A DNA stretch of 64,000 nt from Oscillatoria sp. FACHB-1407 (GTDB taxonomy: Bacteria > Cyanobacteriota > Cyanobacteriia > Elainellales > Elainellaceae): contig NZ_JACJSA010000016.1 in assembly GCF_014697545.1 (NCBI RefSeq), positions 115,981-179,980 of the forward strand. The letters run 5' to 3'. Positions within the stretch are counted from its first letter, which is position 1, and each line of letters opens with the position of its first letter. Shown here one piece after another: positions 27,206 to 36,519 of the stretch. The notes below the pieces were generated by a model that searched no databases, was not told the origin of the DNA, and saw only the letters and a list, made by a program, of their open reading frames with translations. The translations under genes and the position numbers were made by a program.

Positions 27206-28054
27206 TTATGCTTTTGCATTCATCTTGGCAGTTGGCATCACCACTTTCTTAGCTAAACCAACTGTTTGCAATGCTTTGATCGCCCACCAGGTTGGATCAT
27301 ATTCCCACCATCTCAAACCAGCAGGTGCCACATTGGGATGCGCGTGGTGGTTGTTGTGCCAGCCTTCGCCATAAGCCAAAATTGCAGCCCACCAGAGATT
27401 ACGGGAGTTGTCTTCAGAGTCAAAGTTGCGGTAGCCCCACATGTGGGTCGCAGAGTTGATGAACCAGGTGCTGTGCCACAGCAAAATGCGGCTAACAAAC
27501 ACACCGTAAATAACAAACGACCAGCCGCCCATGGCATAGAGCAAAAACCCTAGGGGCAATTGCAAGAGTAAAAAGTTGCGATCGAGCCAACGGTAGTAGG
27601 GATCACGAGCTAAATCAGGTGCATAGCGGTAGTAAACGTCTTCGTTAAAGGAATCGGGACGTTGATAGATCAACCACAGAACGTGGCTCCACCAAAAACC
27701 ACGGCTAGCCGCATAGGGATCTTTTTCTGCATCTTCGGTGTGGGCGTGATGGCGACGATGTCCGGAAACCCAGAAGATGGGTCCACCTTGCAGGGCTAAG
27801 GCTCCAATCGTGGCAAGGATATATTCCAACCATTTGGGCACCTGAAAGCTGCGGTGGGTTAGCAAACGGTGGTAGGACATGCAAATGCCAATACTGCCGC
27901 AGAGCCAATGGACGGCGATCGCCACTCCTAATGCAGACCAGGAGAAGAACCAGGGCGCAAGCAGTGCCACAGCGTGAACTGCCGTGAAGAAGATCACGTG
28001 CGACCAACTAAAGACGGCGTCCTCAGGAGTAGTTCGGACTACGTTAACTGTCAT
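27206..28054 (-). CDS. desC: Acyl-lipid delta-9 fatty acid desaturase
   Basis: 282 aa with four hydrophobic segments and the three histidine boxes of membrane desaturases: HRLLTH (62-67), HRRHH (99-103) and HNNHH (233-237), plus WWAAILAYGEGWHNNHHAHP. DesC introduces the first double bond into lipid-bound C18 acyl chains in cyanobacterial membranes, using ferredoxin. It is transcribed away from the TetR-family gene at 28252; two palindromic operators lie in the shared promoter region, which suggests that this regulator controls desC. Confidence 0.93.
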   Translation of the reverse strand: MTVNVVRTTPEDAVFSWSHVIFFTAVHAVALLAPWFFSWSALGVAIAVHWLCGSIGICMSYHRLLTHRSFQVPKWLEYILATIGALALQGGPIFWVSGHRRHHAHTEDAEKDPYAASRGFWWSHVLWLIYQRPDSFNEDVYYRYAPDLARDPYYRWLDRNFLLLQLPLGFLLYAMGGWSFVIYGVFVSRILLWHSTWFINSATHMWGYRNFDSEDNSRNLWWAAILAYGEGWHNNHHAHPNVAPAGLRWWEYDPTWWAIKALQTVGLAKKVVMPTAKMNAKA

Positions 28055-28177
28055 AAATGTTCCTTGTTACGAGCCTTGCAATCCATCACACCACTCTCGC
28101 TCGTACAGGCTTGCTACTTCGCGAAGGCGTTAAGCTTTGCTTGTTATGGGGAGAGATTGTTAAAGTAGGAAAAGAAA

Positions 28178-28239
28178 TGCAAGTATTACTTACATTTTTA
28201 GCCTAACACGTTCTTTCCAAAGTGCAAGTGGCACTTGCA
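28178..28239. promoter_or_regulatory. Paired palindromic operators between desC and the TetR gene
   Basis: TGCAAGTGGCACTTGCA at 28223-28239 is a perfect 8-1-8 palindrome. TGCAAGTATTACTTACA at 28178-28194 is the same motif with one mismatch, 45 bp (centre to centre) upstream. They sit between the divergent desC and TetR-family starts, the second one ending 12 bp before ATG 28252. Confidence 0.75.
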
Positions 28240-28251
28240 TTTTTATTTTCT

Positions 28252-29511
28252 ATGACCCGTTCCAGCTATTCCACCCACCAACGCCTGATCCAGGCAGCCT
28301 TGCAACTGTTTGCAGCTCAGGGCATCACCGATACCACGACACGGCAAATTGCGGAACTGGCAGGGGTCAACGAAGTTACCCTCTTTCGTCACTTTGGCAG
28401 TAAAAATGGCTTGCTGCTTGCCGTTATTGAGGATGCAGGCATTTTTACCTGGTTGGGTGAAACGCTGGGGCAGCAAGCCAGTCAGAGCAGTACGGTTCCA
28501 GAGGCGTTGCGAACCTATGCCAACCAGAGCTTGTGGGCACTAGAGCGGATTCCTGAATTGGTGCGATCGCTGATTGGGGAAGCAGGGCAGTATCCTCCAG
28601 AAAATCGACAGGCTTTGGGACGTGGGTTGAATCAGGCAAACCGCTACACAACCCAGTTTCTAACCACTGTCCTACATCATCAACATTTGCAAACCCATCT
28701 ACCGATTGAAAAACTGGCGAGCTTACTTAACAGTTTGTTGTTAGGATATCTGGTTTTAAAGTTAACAAGCGAAGGTGATGAACCCTGGAAGAGTCAGGAG
28801 GAGTTTTTAACCGACTTGATTGAGTTGTTTCTCCATGGAGCATTGACCCCGCCCATACTGGGTACGGTTGAGACGCCAACCCGCATCACCCCCGTGTTGC
28901 GATCGACGTTGATGCCAGCAGACTCTACTGATCTACCTGCTTCTCTGGTTCACAGCATTCTCAAACAAGCTAAGAAAATGAGCTTGCAAGACTATGCGCT
29001 GGCGTATGTTCTATTTGCGGGTGGGTTGAGTGCTGAGGAATTGTCGTTGTTGGAGCGATCGCACTCCATCATTGACTACCAACATCATCTGCTCCAGATT
29101 CCGCAGGGGCGTGTGCGTCAGGTGCCCCTCAATCAGTGGATTTTGGGTCGTCGTTATGGGTCGCACCCCCACAACCCCTTGACACGCTGGCTTAAGAGTC
29201 GCAAGGATAGCCAACCTGCACTCTTCCTCAACGCTGTGGGCAATCCCATCACCGAAGTTGAGATTCGACTGCGCTGGCAGTTGTGGGTGGATGACCTGTT
29301 GACCCCTCAAGGCTATCTTCCGGCGATCGCCCAAACCCAACACACCTGGTGCATCGAGATGCTGATGCGGGGCGTCAGCCTTGAAACTTTGAGTTTGCTC
29401 ACGGGCAAATCGACGGCTGAGTTGCAGCCCTATGCCAATCGCGCTCATGAAAAAGAGGCATTAGAGCAAGCCATTCGGTTTGATCAAAAACCCAGTAACT
29501 CTACTCCTTAA
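28252..29511 (+). CDS. TetR-family regulator fused to a degenerate tyrosine-recombinase-like domain
   Basis: 419 aa from ATG 28252; an earlier GTG at 28222 overlaps the operator palindrome and is unlikely. Residues 1-60 are a TetR HTH (TTRQIAELAGVNEVTLFRHF). Residues 60-200 are a TetR ligand-binding-type helical domain. From about residue 235 a second domain follows the layout of a phage-integrase catalytic domain: LAYVLFAGGLSAEELSLLER, a QGRVRQVPLN strand, PALFLNAVGNPIT, and TQHTWCIEMLMRGVSLETLS then LLTGKSTAELQPYAN. The catalytic Arg, His-x-x-Arg and Tyr are not all present (GLR is GLS; HTW replaces the H-x-x-R-H-T context), so it is probably a binding or dimerisation module without recombinase activity. 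The fusion is the odd feature here. Confidence 0.8.
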   Translation: MTRSSYSTHQRLIQAALQLFAAQGITDTTTRQIAELAGVNEVTLFRHFGSKNGLLLAVIEDAGIFTWLGETLGQQASQSSTVPEALRTYANQSLWALERIPELVRSLIGEAGQYPPENRQALGRGLNQANRYTTQFLTTVLHHQHLQTHLPIEKLASLLNSLLLGYLVLKLTSEGDEPWKSQEEFLTDLIELFLHGALTPPILGTVETPTRITPVLRSTLMPADSTDLPASLVHSILKQAKKMSLQDYALAYVLFAGGLSAEELSLLERSHSIIDYQHHLLQIPQGRVRQVPLNQWILGRRYGSHPHNPLTRWLKSRKDSQPALFLNAVGNPITEVEIRLRWQLWVDDLLTPQGYLPAIAQTQHTWCIEMLMRGVSLETLSLLTGKSTAELQPYANRAHEKEALEQAIRFDQKPSNSTP

Positions 29512-29635
29512 TCAAAACCTTCTTGGATCGGGTTATACCAATTTGACTTGAAAAGGCGACAAATGCTTGTACAGGTTTGGCACTGCCAAACCCCTCCATA
29601 ACTCTGATTTGTTTGCAAAACTCGTTAAATCGGTA

Positions 29636-30169
29636 TTAGTTTGCAAGCGATCGATTAACGGTCACCGGAAATGGATCGGACTCAGCGGTATATAATTGCC
29701 CAGCAACTTTGTAAATCATCACGGCTCTGACTCGCTCTATCTCGTGATATCCCGCCTGATTGGTCAGGTGATATCCGGGTTCCACAATTTGCAGACCGCC
29801 TAACTCCATCGCCCCAATTTCTTGAGATAACAAGGGGCGATCGCCTGTTTCTGGGCGGATCTCAATGTTCTGAATTTCAAGAGCCACCAAGTCTTGCACT
29901 GTATTTTCAACCCGAAGGCGCACAACCGCATGACCGACAGGAGGGGCGTTGCGGTTGGACTGCACTCCATCTACGACCACCTGATCTTCATACGCTTCTA
30001 AGATCGTGACGCTGACAAGAAGCGGATTAACAGAAGCAGGTTTAGACATCACTGAAGCATCCGAGATAACAAGTTCATGAGAGGTTGATCCCCGACAAGA
30101 AACCCCTTGAAAGAGGCTACTGAGGATCAACGGAGTAAGAATAATGAGTTTGCGATCGATGCGTTGCAT
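29636..30169 (-). CDS. Hypothetical exported (lipo)protein
   Basis: 177 aa. N-terminal signal peptide KLIILTPLILSSLFQG ending GVSC, a weak lipobox, so the mature protein may be a periplasmic lipoprotein. The rest is beta-rich and immunoglobulin-like (VVRLRVENTVQDLVALEIQN, RVRAVMIYKVAGQLY). No family recognised. It stands alone between the TetR gene and the calpain gene, both on separate promoters. Confidence 0.6.
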   Translation of the reverse strand: MQRIDRKLIILTPLILSSLFQGVSCRGSTSHELVISDASVMSKPASVNPLLVSVTILEAYEDQVVVDGVQSNRNAPPVGHAVVRLRVENTVQDLVALEIQNIEIRPETGDRPLLSQEIGAMELGGLQIVEPGYHLTNQAGYHEIERVRAVMIYKVAGQLYTAESDPFPVTVNRSLAN

Positions 30170-30323
30170 TGCAAGAACGGTTCTTATGGACTAGAAAACC
30201 AGGCCATGGGGATCTAACGGCGTCAGTCCTATTACAGTTGGAGCCTGATCCTCGATTACTTGAGGAAACCGAGAATCAGGCGATCGCGCGCTACATCATG
30301 GTAGATGAGTCCGGTGTAATGGT

Positions 30324-33300
30324 CTATCCCACTTCGTAGTGAGTCAGCCCAAACACAGACACATATTGGCTGTAGGTGAGATCAATGAAACCATCATTTG
30401 GATCTCCACTCGGTGCTAGACCATCCACGCCATGCGGGTTCCGCACACGGATAATTTGTTGACCTGCACCGTTGGTAAAGGCAGCAACGACCGAGTAGGC
30501 GTGTCGTCCGTAGATGAAGGTTGAGTCTTGGGTTGCACCACCTGCTGCTACGGGGCGACCAGCGGCTAAAGCCGCTTGAATGCTGGCGAAGCTCACCTGA
30601 GTGACTGCATTAGCGGTCGAGGCACGACCTGTGATGTAGGTCATGGGTCGATAGGAGAGATCGCCATTCCCAATCAAGTTATAGCCGTTGCGGTTTTCAC
30701 GAAACTCACGCCACTGAGCATACGCCCGCTCGACCAATGGTGCCCAGAGAATATTGGCACTGTTGCTAGCGAGATTGCCTCCGTTCGCAAAGAGGAGTCG
30801 TCCATTGCTGCTCGTGGCTAATCGGCGATCGACTGTGACATATTCCGCTCTGGGATCAGGGGCTGTGGTGCCATTGTTGTTGGTAGCGGAGTAGAACCGG
30901 ACGGTATAGGTGTTGTCGCCGTTGTCGATCAACATATCGCGAATCGCGTTTGGTCGGACGTTGAGCACTGAACCCAATGCAGCCAGGAAGGCACAATCGC
31001 CTAGTCCCCCCTGGTCGATGTCATCAATTCGAGGGCTTCCGGTACTGCCAAACAAGCTGCCTTGCACCACGGTATGGGTAAAGGTGGCATTGTTAAAGCT
31101 GTTGGTGGGGGTAACGGTGCCTAAGAAATGGCGGCCAATTAGCCCTTCCAGGGTCGTCGCTGCCATGTTGGTTGAGATGCCATTGGCAACCTGCCCCGAC
31201 AGATACTGCACGTAGTCGCGCATGTTGAAGCGAGGCGCATTGTTAACCAGGGTTCTCAAATCTGTTTGTTCTGCCGTATTGACAATGCCGTCGTCGCTTC
31301 CCGCATTGCGGAAAATCGCGATCATGTCGTTGCGACTGAGTTCGTTGTCAGCCGATAAACTGGCGATCGCCGACTGCAATTGAGCATCCGTGATGTTGGC
31401 GGGAATCCAGGAGTTACCACCACTGCCACCCCCACCACTCGGCGGACCTGCTGTAGTCAGCACATAGCTGCCAACTTCACTAGAGTCAAAGCTTGTGACT
31501 CGAATGCGGTAATCGATTCCCGCTTGAACTACAAAGGAGAGTTCTGAGTTGAGGGTTTCATTCGCATCATCGTTGAAACTGATCTCTTGACCTGTGCCGC
31601 CATCCACCAGTTGCAAATAGGTATCAAACCCCTCGGAGCCGAGGTTGATGCGTATGGTTTGCCCAGCAGTTGCTCCAGTCAAGCGATATTCGTCGAAATA
31701 TCTGCCCTGACGCAGTGGGTTGTCGGGGTCCGTCGTGCTCAAGCTGCCATTGACAGTAGCCGTGGGTCCAATGTCAGTCGTTTGAACTCCTCCTGAGGTT
31801 GTCAGCGTAAATGCCCCTGTGACTCCAGAGTCAAAACTGCTAGCACGTAGGATGTACTGAATACCAGCCTGAGCTGTAAAGGTCAGTTCAGAATCAAATG
31901 TGCCATTAGCATCATCGTTGTAGTCGATGAGTGCGCCAGTAGCGGCATTGACGAGTTGCAAATAGGTGTCAAAGTCTGCATCCAGATTGACTCGCACGGG
32001 TTGTCCAGCCGTCACACCCGTCAATAAGTAATCTTCGGCATAGCTGCCCGATCGCAAACTGTTACTGGGATCAAAGACATCCAGGCTGCTCGTAATGCTT
32101 TGATTAACGGCGATCGCATCAATATTAGGGCGGGTTCTCAGCGTGTAGTTCCCCGTTGCTCCAACCGTAAAACTGGTTGCCCGAATGAGATAGTTCGTTC
32201 CTGCTGCCACCGTGAAGATCAGTTGAGCATTAGTATTGACTTCACTCGTATCATCATCAAAGGCTATGAGTTGCCCGGTATCGGCGTTGACGAGTTGCAG
32301 GTAGTTGTCAAAACTGGATTCCAAGTCAATTCGGATTTCTTGCCCAACGGTTGCCCCGGTTAAGCGGTAATCGTCAAAGAAGCGTCCGGTGAGGAGAGGA
32401 TTGTTGGAGTCAGTGTTGGATAGGCTTCCGGTTCGTTCTGCTGATGCGCCAATGCTTTGAGATGCTGGAGACGTGGTGAGGGTATAGTTTCCAGTGTCAG
32501 CAGCCCCGTAGGATGTGACTCGAACTCGATAGGTGATCCCGGCCTCAGCCGTAAAACTTAGTTCTGAGTTAAGACTGCTATTGGCATCATCATTGAAGCT
32601 GATTTCTTCTCCAGTCGCATTGTTGACGAGTTGCAAATAGGTGTCGAAATCACTGGAGTTTAAGTTGATTTGAACAGACTGCCCAGCCGTAATTCCATTT
32701 AACAAATAGTCATCTGCGTAACTGCCAAATCGCAGCGGATTTAAAGTGTCACTATCGCTCAAACTCCCACTGACTGTAGAAAGAGCTTGAATGGACTGCT
32801 GAAATCCGATCGCACTTAAATCAGGAGTTTGCAGATCAGCCGACAAATCGAGTCGATAACTGGCGTTTCCTCCTGCCCCTGGTGTGACTCGGACAAAGTA
32901 GGTGCCTGTTGGCAAGCTTTGACTAATCTGATCAACGATCGCCCCTCCTGCTGAGGAGTTTTGGATAACCGTGCCATTCAGATCAAGCAGAGCAACGTTG
33001 GCATCTCCGGTAAGGGATGTCAGAGAGAGCGCGACATCGCGATTGATCGCTAAGTCAAACCGGAAGAAATCATCTGTGTCATTTCTGCCCACAAAACCCG
33101 TGAAACTCTTGGTTCCACTTAATGAACCTAAGAACGGAGCTTGTTCAAGGGTGTTGTTGTTATCGGGAGAGGCGATCGCGGATAACCCCAAACTAAAACG
33201 AGTGGGTGTTTTACTTCCAGCAACACGGACATAGTAAATTCCTGCCTCGACATTCGTAGCAATCACCTCATTGGCATTGCCTCGTCGCCTCGACTGTTTA

Positions 33301-33566
33301 ACCACTTGTCCGGCTGAATTGAGCAGAGCCAGATCCGCGTTGGCAGACAATCCTCGTAACGTAGCGCGAAAACTACTGGCTGCGGCAAAGTTTACTTTGT
33401 AAATGTCAAACCTATCCCTGCCACCAACTAAGTTTCTCACGGTTCGAGTGGCTGTAAGAGTACCAAGGTTGGCTGCTAAACGGGGGGTATTTCCAGGGTC
33501 TCTAACCATAATAGTTGCGGAAATTACATTGAGTTGAGTAGGCGACAGCAAACTCCTAAGAACCAT
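30324..33566 (-). CDS. PPC-repeat calpain-family (C2) cysteine peptidase
   Basis: 1080 aa. Residues ~20-720 hold six to seven PPC (bacterial pre-peptidase) beta-domains with strongly similar units marked DTYLQLVN, ISFNDDAN and YRIRVTSY. A Gly/Ser linker (about 715-725) is followed by a helical segment and a calpain catalytic domain: Cys in GGLGDCAFLAALGS (about 858), His in GRHAYSVVAAF (about 1020) and Asn in RVRNPHG (about 1043). Secreted or surface calpain-like peptidases with PPC domains are common in cyanobacteria. No classic signal peptide is visible, so export may be non-classical. ATG 33566 is used; M20 is an alternative. Confidence 0.9.
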   Translation of the reverse strand: MVLRSLLSPTQLNVISATIMVRDPGNTPRLAANLGTLTATRTVRNLVGGRDRFDIYKVNFAAASSFRATLRGLSANADLALLNSAGQVVKQSRRRGNANEVIATNVEAGIYYVRVAGSKTPTRFSLGLSAIASPDNNNTLEQAPFLGSLSGTKSFTGFVGRNDTDDFFRFDLAINRDVALSLTSLTGDANVALLDLNGTVIQNSSAGGAIVDQISQSLPTGTYFVRVTPGAGGNASYRLDLSADLQTPDLSAIGFQQSIQALSTVSGSLSDSDTLNPLRFGSYADDYLLNGITAGQSVQINLNSSDFDTYLQLVNNATGEEISFNDDANSSLNSELSFTAEAGITYRVRVTSYGAADTGNYTLTTSPASQSIGASAERTGSLSNTDSNNPLLTGRFFDDYRLTGATVGQEIRIDLESSFDNYLQLVNADTGQLIAFDDDTSEVNTNAQLIFTVAAGTNYLIRATSFTVGATGNYTLRTRPNIDAIAVNQSITSSLDVFDPSNSLRSGSYAEDYLLTGVTAGQPVRVNLDADFDTYLQLVNAATGALIDYNDDANGTFDSELTFTAQAGIQYILRASSFDSGVTGAFTLTTSGGVQTTDIGPTATVNGSLSTTDPDNPLRQGRYFDEYRLTGATAGQTIRINLGSEGFDTYLQLVDGGTGQEISFNDDANETLNSELSFVVQAGIDYRIRVTSFDSSEVGSYVLTTAGPPSGGGGSGGNSWIPANITDAQLQSAIASLSADNELSRNDMIAIFRNAGSDDGIVNTAEQTDLRTLVNNAPRFNMRDYVQYLSGQVANGISTNMAATTLEGLIGRHFLGTVTPTNSFNNATFTHTVVQGSLFGSTGSPRIDDIDQGGLGDCAFLAALGSVLNVRPNAIRDMLIDNGDNTYTVRFYSATNNNGTTAPDPRAEYVTVDRRLATSSNGRLLFANGGNLASNSANILWAPLVERAYAQWREFRENRNGYNLIGNGDLSYRPMTYITGRASTANAVTQVSFASIQAALAAGRPVAAGGATQDSTFIYGRHAYSVVAAFTNGAGQQIIRVRNPHGVDGLAPSGDPNDGFIDLTYSQYVSVFGLTHYEVG

Positions 33567-34230
33567 GAGTTCTTAAGTAGCTGTCTGTAGTTACGTGCAA
33601 ACGGAGATTCGTTGTAATTAAGAATGCAGGGTAGTTGCAGAGCACGTAAGTGTGTCGGTTAAGCCGTTACCCTTGCTGAACTAGCATTCTTTAACTACAA
33701 AAATCAGCAACATCACTTATAAACACGTTATCGGGTAGAAAAAGTCAATCGTGAATTTACGGGAATGAAATTCAGAATTCTACGAAAATGCACTGCTTTA
33801 TCACTATAAATTCTCACTTTTGCGTTTAGAGGCAAGCGTGACATTTTGTATTAAAAGCCACCTTTACAGAAAATTTACGTAACTCCCGCAATAGTGAAGG
33901 AATGACTTGTTCTGTATCCGTTTTCCGGAGTAGTGCAGTCTCGCAGGAAAAAGGAAGTGTAGCAGCCTCGTATTATCTTTTACCTATTCACCGAGTAACC
34001 TCTTTAAGATCATTGAGTCAGGCTATACAACCTTTAATTAATGTCGCTATCTTCACCTGGTGTTCCTAAAACCTGAGATTACAGAGTCAAAAGTCCCAAC
34101 ATGCGTGTGTCTCCATTCACCTCTAATTTCTGGTTTTACTGTTGAGCGAGGCAGTTCATCTGAATAGAGGTATCTTGCTTTACTGGCAAGATCTCTTCTA
34201 CGGACTCTATTCTTAGCTAACCAATTTTTT
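33567..34230. other. Intergenic region without recognised genes
   Basis: 664 bp between the divergently read calpain and STAS genes; AT-rich, no supported open frame and no repeat family member. It probably contains both promoters, but I could not single out a convincing -35/-10 pair. Confidence 0.4.
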
Positions 34231-34557
34231 ATGTTTCATCAAATGGCTACTCCATACGTATTTCAACTCAAAACCAGGCTTTTGAGCGCGGCAACAGCTC
34301 CTGAGTTGTTGTATTGGATTAACAATATTTTGGAATTGGGGGCAACTCATCTATTGCTTGACATGAAAGATGTTTTGTTCATGGACAGTAGCGGTTTAGG
34401 TGCTCTAGTGATCGCCCATAACCGCGTACAAAAAGCTGGAGGAAAGCTGATGCTCTGCTCTCTCAGTGGTCAAGCCAGAATGTTGTTTGAACTCTCTGGA
34501 ATGGAAAAAATGTTTGAAGTTTATTCAGATAAGGACGCTTTTGAACAAGCTTCATAA
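34231..34557 (+). CDS. STAS-domain anti-sigma-factor antagonist
   Basis: 108 aa covering one STAS domain: ATHLLLDMKDVLFMDSSGLG contains the phosphorylatable Ser of SpoIIAA/RsbV-type proteins, followed by LVIAHNRVQKAGGKLMLC and GMEKMFEVYSD. In the partner-switching scheme it would bind an anti-sigma kinase when unphosphorylated; no kinase or phosphatase gene is adjacent. ATG 34231 is preceded by a T-rich stretch, without an obvious ribosome binding site; M5 is an alternative. Confidence 0.92.
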   Translation: MFHQMATPYVFQLKTRLLSAATAPELLYWINNILELGATHLLLDMKDVLFMDSSGLGALVIAHNRVQKAGGKLMLCSLSGQARMLFELSGMEKMFEVYSDKDAFEQAS

Positions 34558-35013
34558 CAAAACCGACCTGTATCGGTTGAGTAGACCTTTGGGTAGTGCC
34601 CTAGAAGGAGTGAGCGTGCGAAATGCCTATGCTCGCTCCCTCTCCCTCTCGCTCTCTGAGTCCCCATCCTTGCCTCAATAGGACTATCGACCTTGTGCCT
34701 AACCCGAATTGACGTTGAGCTAATAGAGTTACTGGTTTTAATCTCTAAATCTGGTTTAACTGGCTTAGAATCGTGGATTTAATAAATTCGCAAACTGTAA
34801 GGGCGGATTTAGCAGCCCCATCTGCATTCTGCAATGGATTTAACGGCAAAACCCGCCCCTGCCGAGTGTTGAACTGATTCAATCCGCGTTTCTTAATTTG
34901 GCGTTGCTGATCTAATGTATGAATTTCGGAGGGGCGTTTCGCGAAACACCCTACAGCAATGGTGCGTTCTGAAGAATCATACTGCTTTCAGCAACGCCCT
35001 TGACTTAACCTGC
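34558..35013. other. Intergenic region with hairpin repeats
   Basis: Begins with the dispersed hairpin ACCGACCTGTATCGGT (about 34562-34577). A second small inverted-repeat element of the 26983 type lies at 34797-34863 (GTAAGGGCGGATTT and an inverted AACCCGCCCCTG). No gene seen. Confidence 0.6.
34797..34863. repeat. Second copy of the small terminal-inverted-repeat element
   Basis: 67 bp, similar in size and layout to 26983-27048: GTAAGGGCGGATTTAG at the left, TAACGGCAAAACCCGCCCCT at the right. Non-coding. Confidence 0.6.
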
Positions 35014-35154
35014 CTAGCTTAAGGCGTAGGCAGATTGAAGTGCCCATAGAATCAAAGCTGCAATCGAACCAATAATCAAGATGGCAGATAGGATGACAGC
35101 AAGTAAACTATCTGCACCTTTAAATTTCATAATTCCACGATCTAGATCTGTCAT
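35014..35154 (-). CDS. 46-aa single-span membrane microprotein
   Basis: A short open frame from ATG 35154: N-terminal MTDLDRGIMKFKGADS, then one clean transmembrane helix LLAVILSAILIIGSIAALIL and a short tail WALQSAYALS. A hydrophobic helix preceded by a polar, amphipathic N-terminus is typical of cyanobacterial small subunits of photosynthetic or NDH complexes, but I cannot name it. It has its own 300-400 bp flanks. Real coding is suggested by the well-formed helix; family assignment is open. Confidence 0.6.
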   Translation of the reverse strand: MTDLDRGIMKFKGADSLLAVILSAILIIGSIAALILWALQSAYALS

Positions 35155-35272
35155 ATATGACTATCTCCTGACAGCAACTATGGCTTGAACAACTATGGTT
35201 TGAACAACAACTGAATTTGATGGTGAATGAATGGGTTGGGGACGGGTGGTTGTGTGTAACCAGGACTGGCTT

Positions 35273-35434
35273 ATGAGGATGGTCTACCGCTGGCATACCA
35301 GAATTCTCTATTTAGAGAAATTGATTCCTCAAACACTTCAATTATTAAAGGAGGGACGCCCCTCTGCTGATCAGAATTTAGAAAATTTTCCAGATTATTT
35401 TAGCGGGATTAGGGGCGATCGCACTGTGCTTTAA
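35273..35434 (+). CDS. Small hypothetical protein (weak)
   Basis: 53 aa from ATG 35273 with AGGA 7 nt upstream; an in-frame ATG at 35231 would add 14 residues. Sequence is amphipathic (HTRILYLEKLIPQTLQLLKE) with a polar tail. No family, no conserved motif; it is retained only because start and ribosome binding site are well formed and it stands 115 bp before the SGNH gene. Confidence 0.3.
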   Translation: MRMVYRWHTRILYLEKLIPQTLQLLKEGRPSADQNLENFPDYFSGIRGDRTVL

Positions 35435-35549
35435 ATGTCCTTGCCTGTCGTTATCGGTTGCCAAATCTGGGGTAGAACCTGGCTTTTTTCCCGTTTTTTC
35501 TGATGTCTGGATAGACTAGTCACAGTCTAGGTTGTGAGGACGCTGCTGC

Positions 35550-36506
35550 GTGAAACTTGTCCTGATTATTGTGCTGGCAGGTGTGGGTTTATTGCTGCTA
35601 GTTGAGATGGGTCTGCGATTTTTGGGGTTTGGCAATCCTTTGCTTTACATCGCGGATGAGCAGATTGGTTACTTAATTGCTCCTAATCAGCAGGTAAAAC
35701 GGTTTGGCAACCGTATTGTGATCAATCAGTACTCTATGCGCGGCACAAATGTCTCATCCCAGCGATCGCCCTCCACAGTGCGTCTGTTTTTGCTGGGAGA
35801 CTCCGTTGCCAATGGAGGTTGGTGGACTGATCAAGCTGAAACGGTTTCAGAGCGATTGCGAGAGAAATTACAAGCTCAATTGCCACGCGCGGCAACCCAG
35901 ACGGGTACGCCTCAAGCCGTCGAGGTACTGAACGCCTCGGCTAACTCGTGGGGACCCCGCAATGAACTGGCGTATTTGCAGAAGTTTGGGACATTTGATG
36001 CTCAGGTAGTCGTGTTGCTGATTAACACGGATGATCTCTTTGCTACGGCTCCTACATCGGTGCAGGTAGGGCGCGATCGCAACTATCCCGACCGTCAACC
36101 CCCGTTTGCTCTGGCAGAAGCGGTCAGTCGTTATCTGCTGAAGCCTGTGCCGATTCCAGAGTTGGAGGTCATTCAGGCTGAGGGGGGCGATCGCGTTGGC
36201 ATCAACCTTGACGCGATTTCTAAAATTAATGCACTTGTCAGGCAAAACAACGGCAAACTCGTTCTGGCGATGACTCCTTTGGTGAGAGAGTTGGGCGCAT
36301 CGGGTCCACGCGACTATGAAGTCAAAGCACGACAACGGCTCAAAGACTTTGCTGCTGATGAAACTATTCCCTATATGGATTTTCTACCCATCTTTAATCA
36401 AGTGGGGAACTTCAAAAGCCTCTACCGAGATCACATTCATCTCAACCCCCAGGGAAATCAGCAGGTGAGCCAGCATTTAGCAGAGATCGTGCGATCGCTC
36501 TTGTAA
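35550..36506 (+). CDS. SGNH/GDSL-type hydrolase with N-terminal membrane anchor
   Basis: 318 aa from GTG 35550. Residues 2-19 are a signal anchor. Block I is LLGDSVANGG (Ser85 nucleophile), block II-like LNASANSWGP, and the Asp-His pair is in YRDHIHLNPQGNQ near 293-305. SGNH enzymes of this layout hydrolyse or deacetylate polysaccharide or lipid esters at the cell surface; the substrate cannot be told. It reads toward the convergent dienelactone hydrolase gene, ending 14 bp from its stop. Confidence 0.85.
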   Translation: MKLVLIIVLAGVGLLLLVEMGLRFLGFGNPLLYIADEQIGYLIAPNQQVKRFGNRIVINQYSMRGTNVSSQRSPSTVRLFLLGDSVANGGWWTDQAETVSERLREKLQAQLPRAATQTGTPQAVEVLNASANSWGPRNELAYLQKFGTFDAQVVVLLINTDDLFATAPTSVQVGRDRNYPDRQPPFALAEAVSRYLLKPVPIPELEVIQAEGGDRVGINLDAISKINALVRQNNGKLVLAMTPLVRELGASGPRDYEVKARQRLKDFAADETIPYMDFLPIFNQVGNFKSLYRDHIHLNPQGNQQVSQHLAEIVRSLL

Positions 36507-36519
36507 AGCGTGCCTGACC

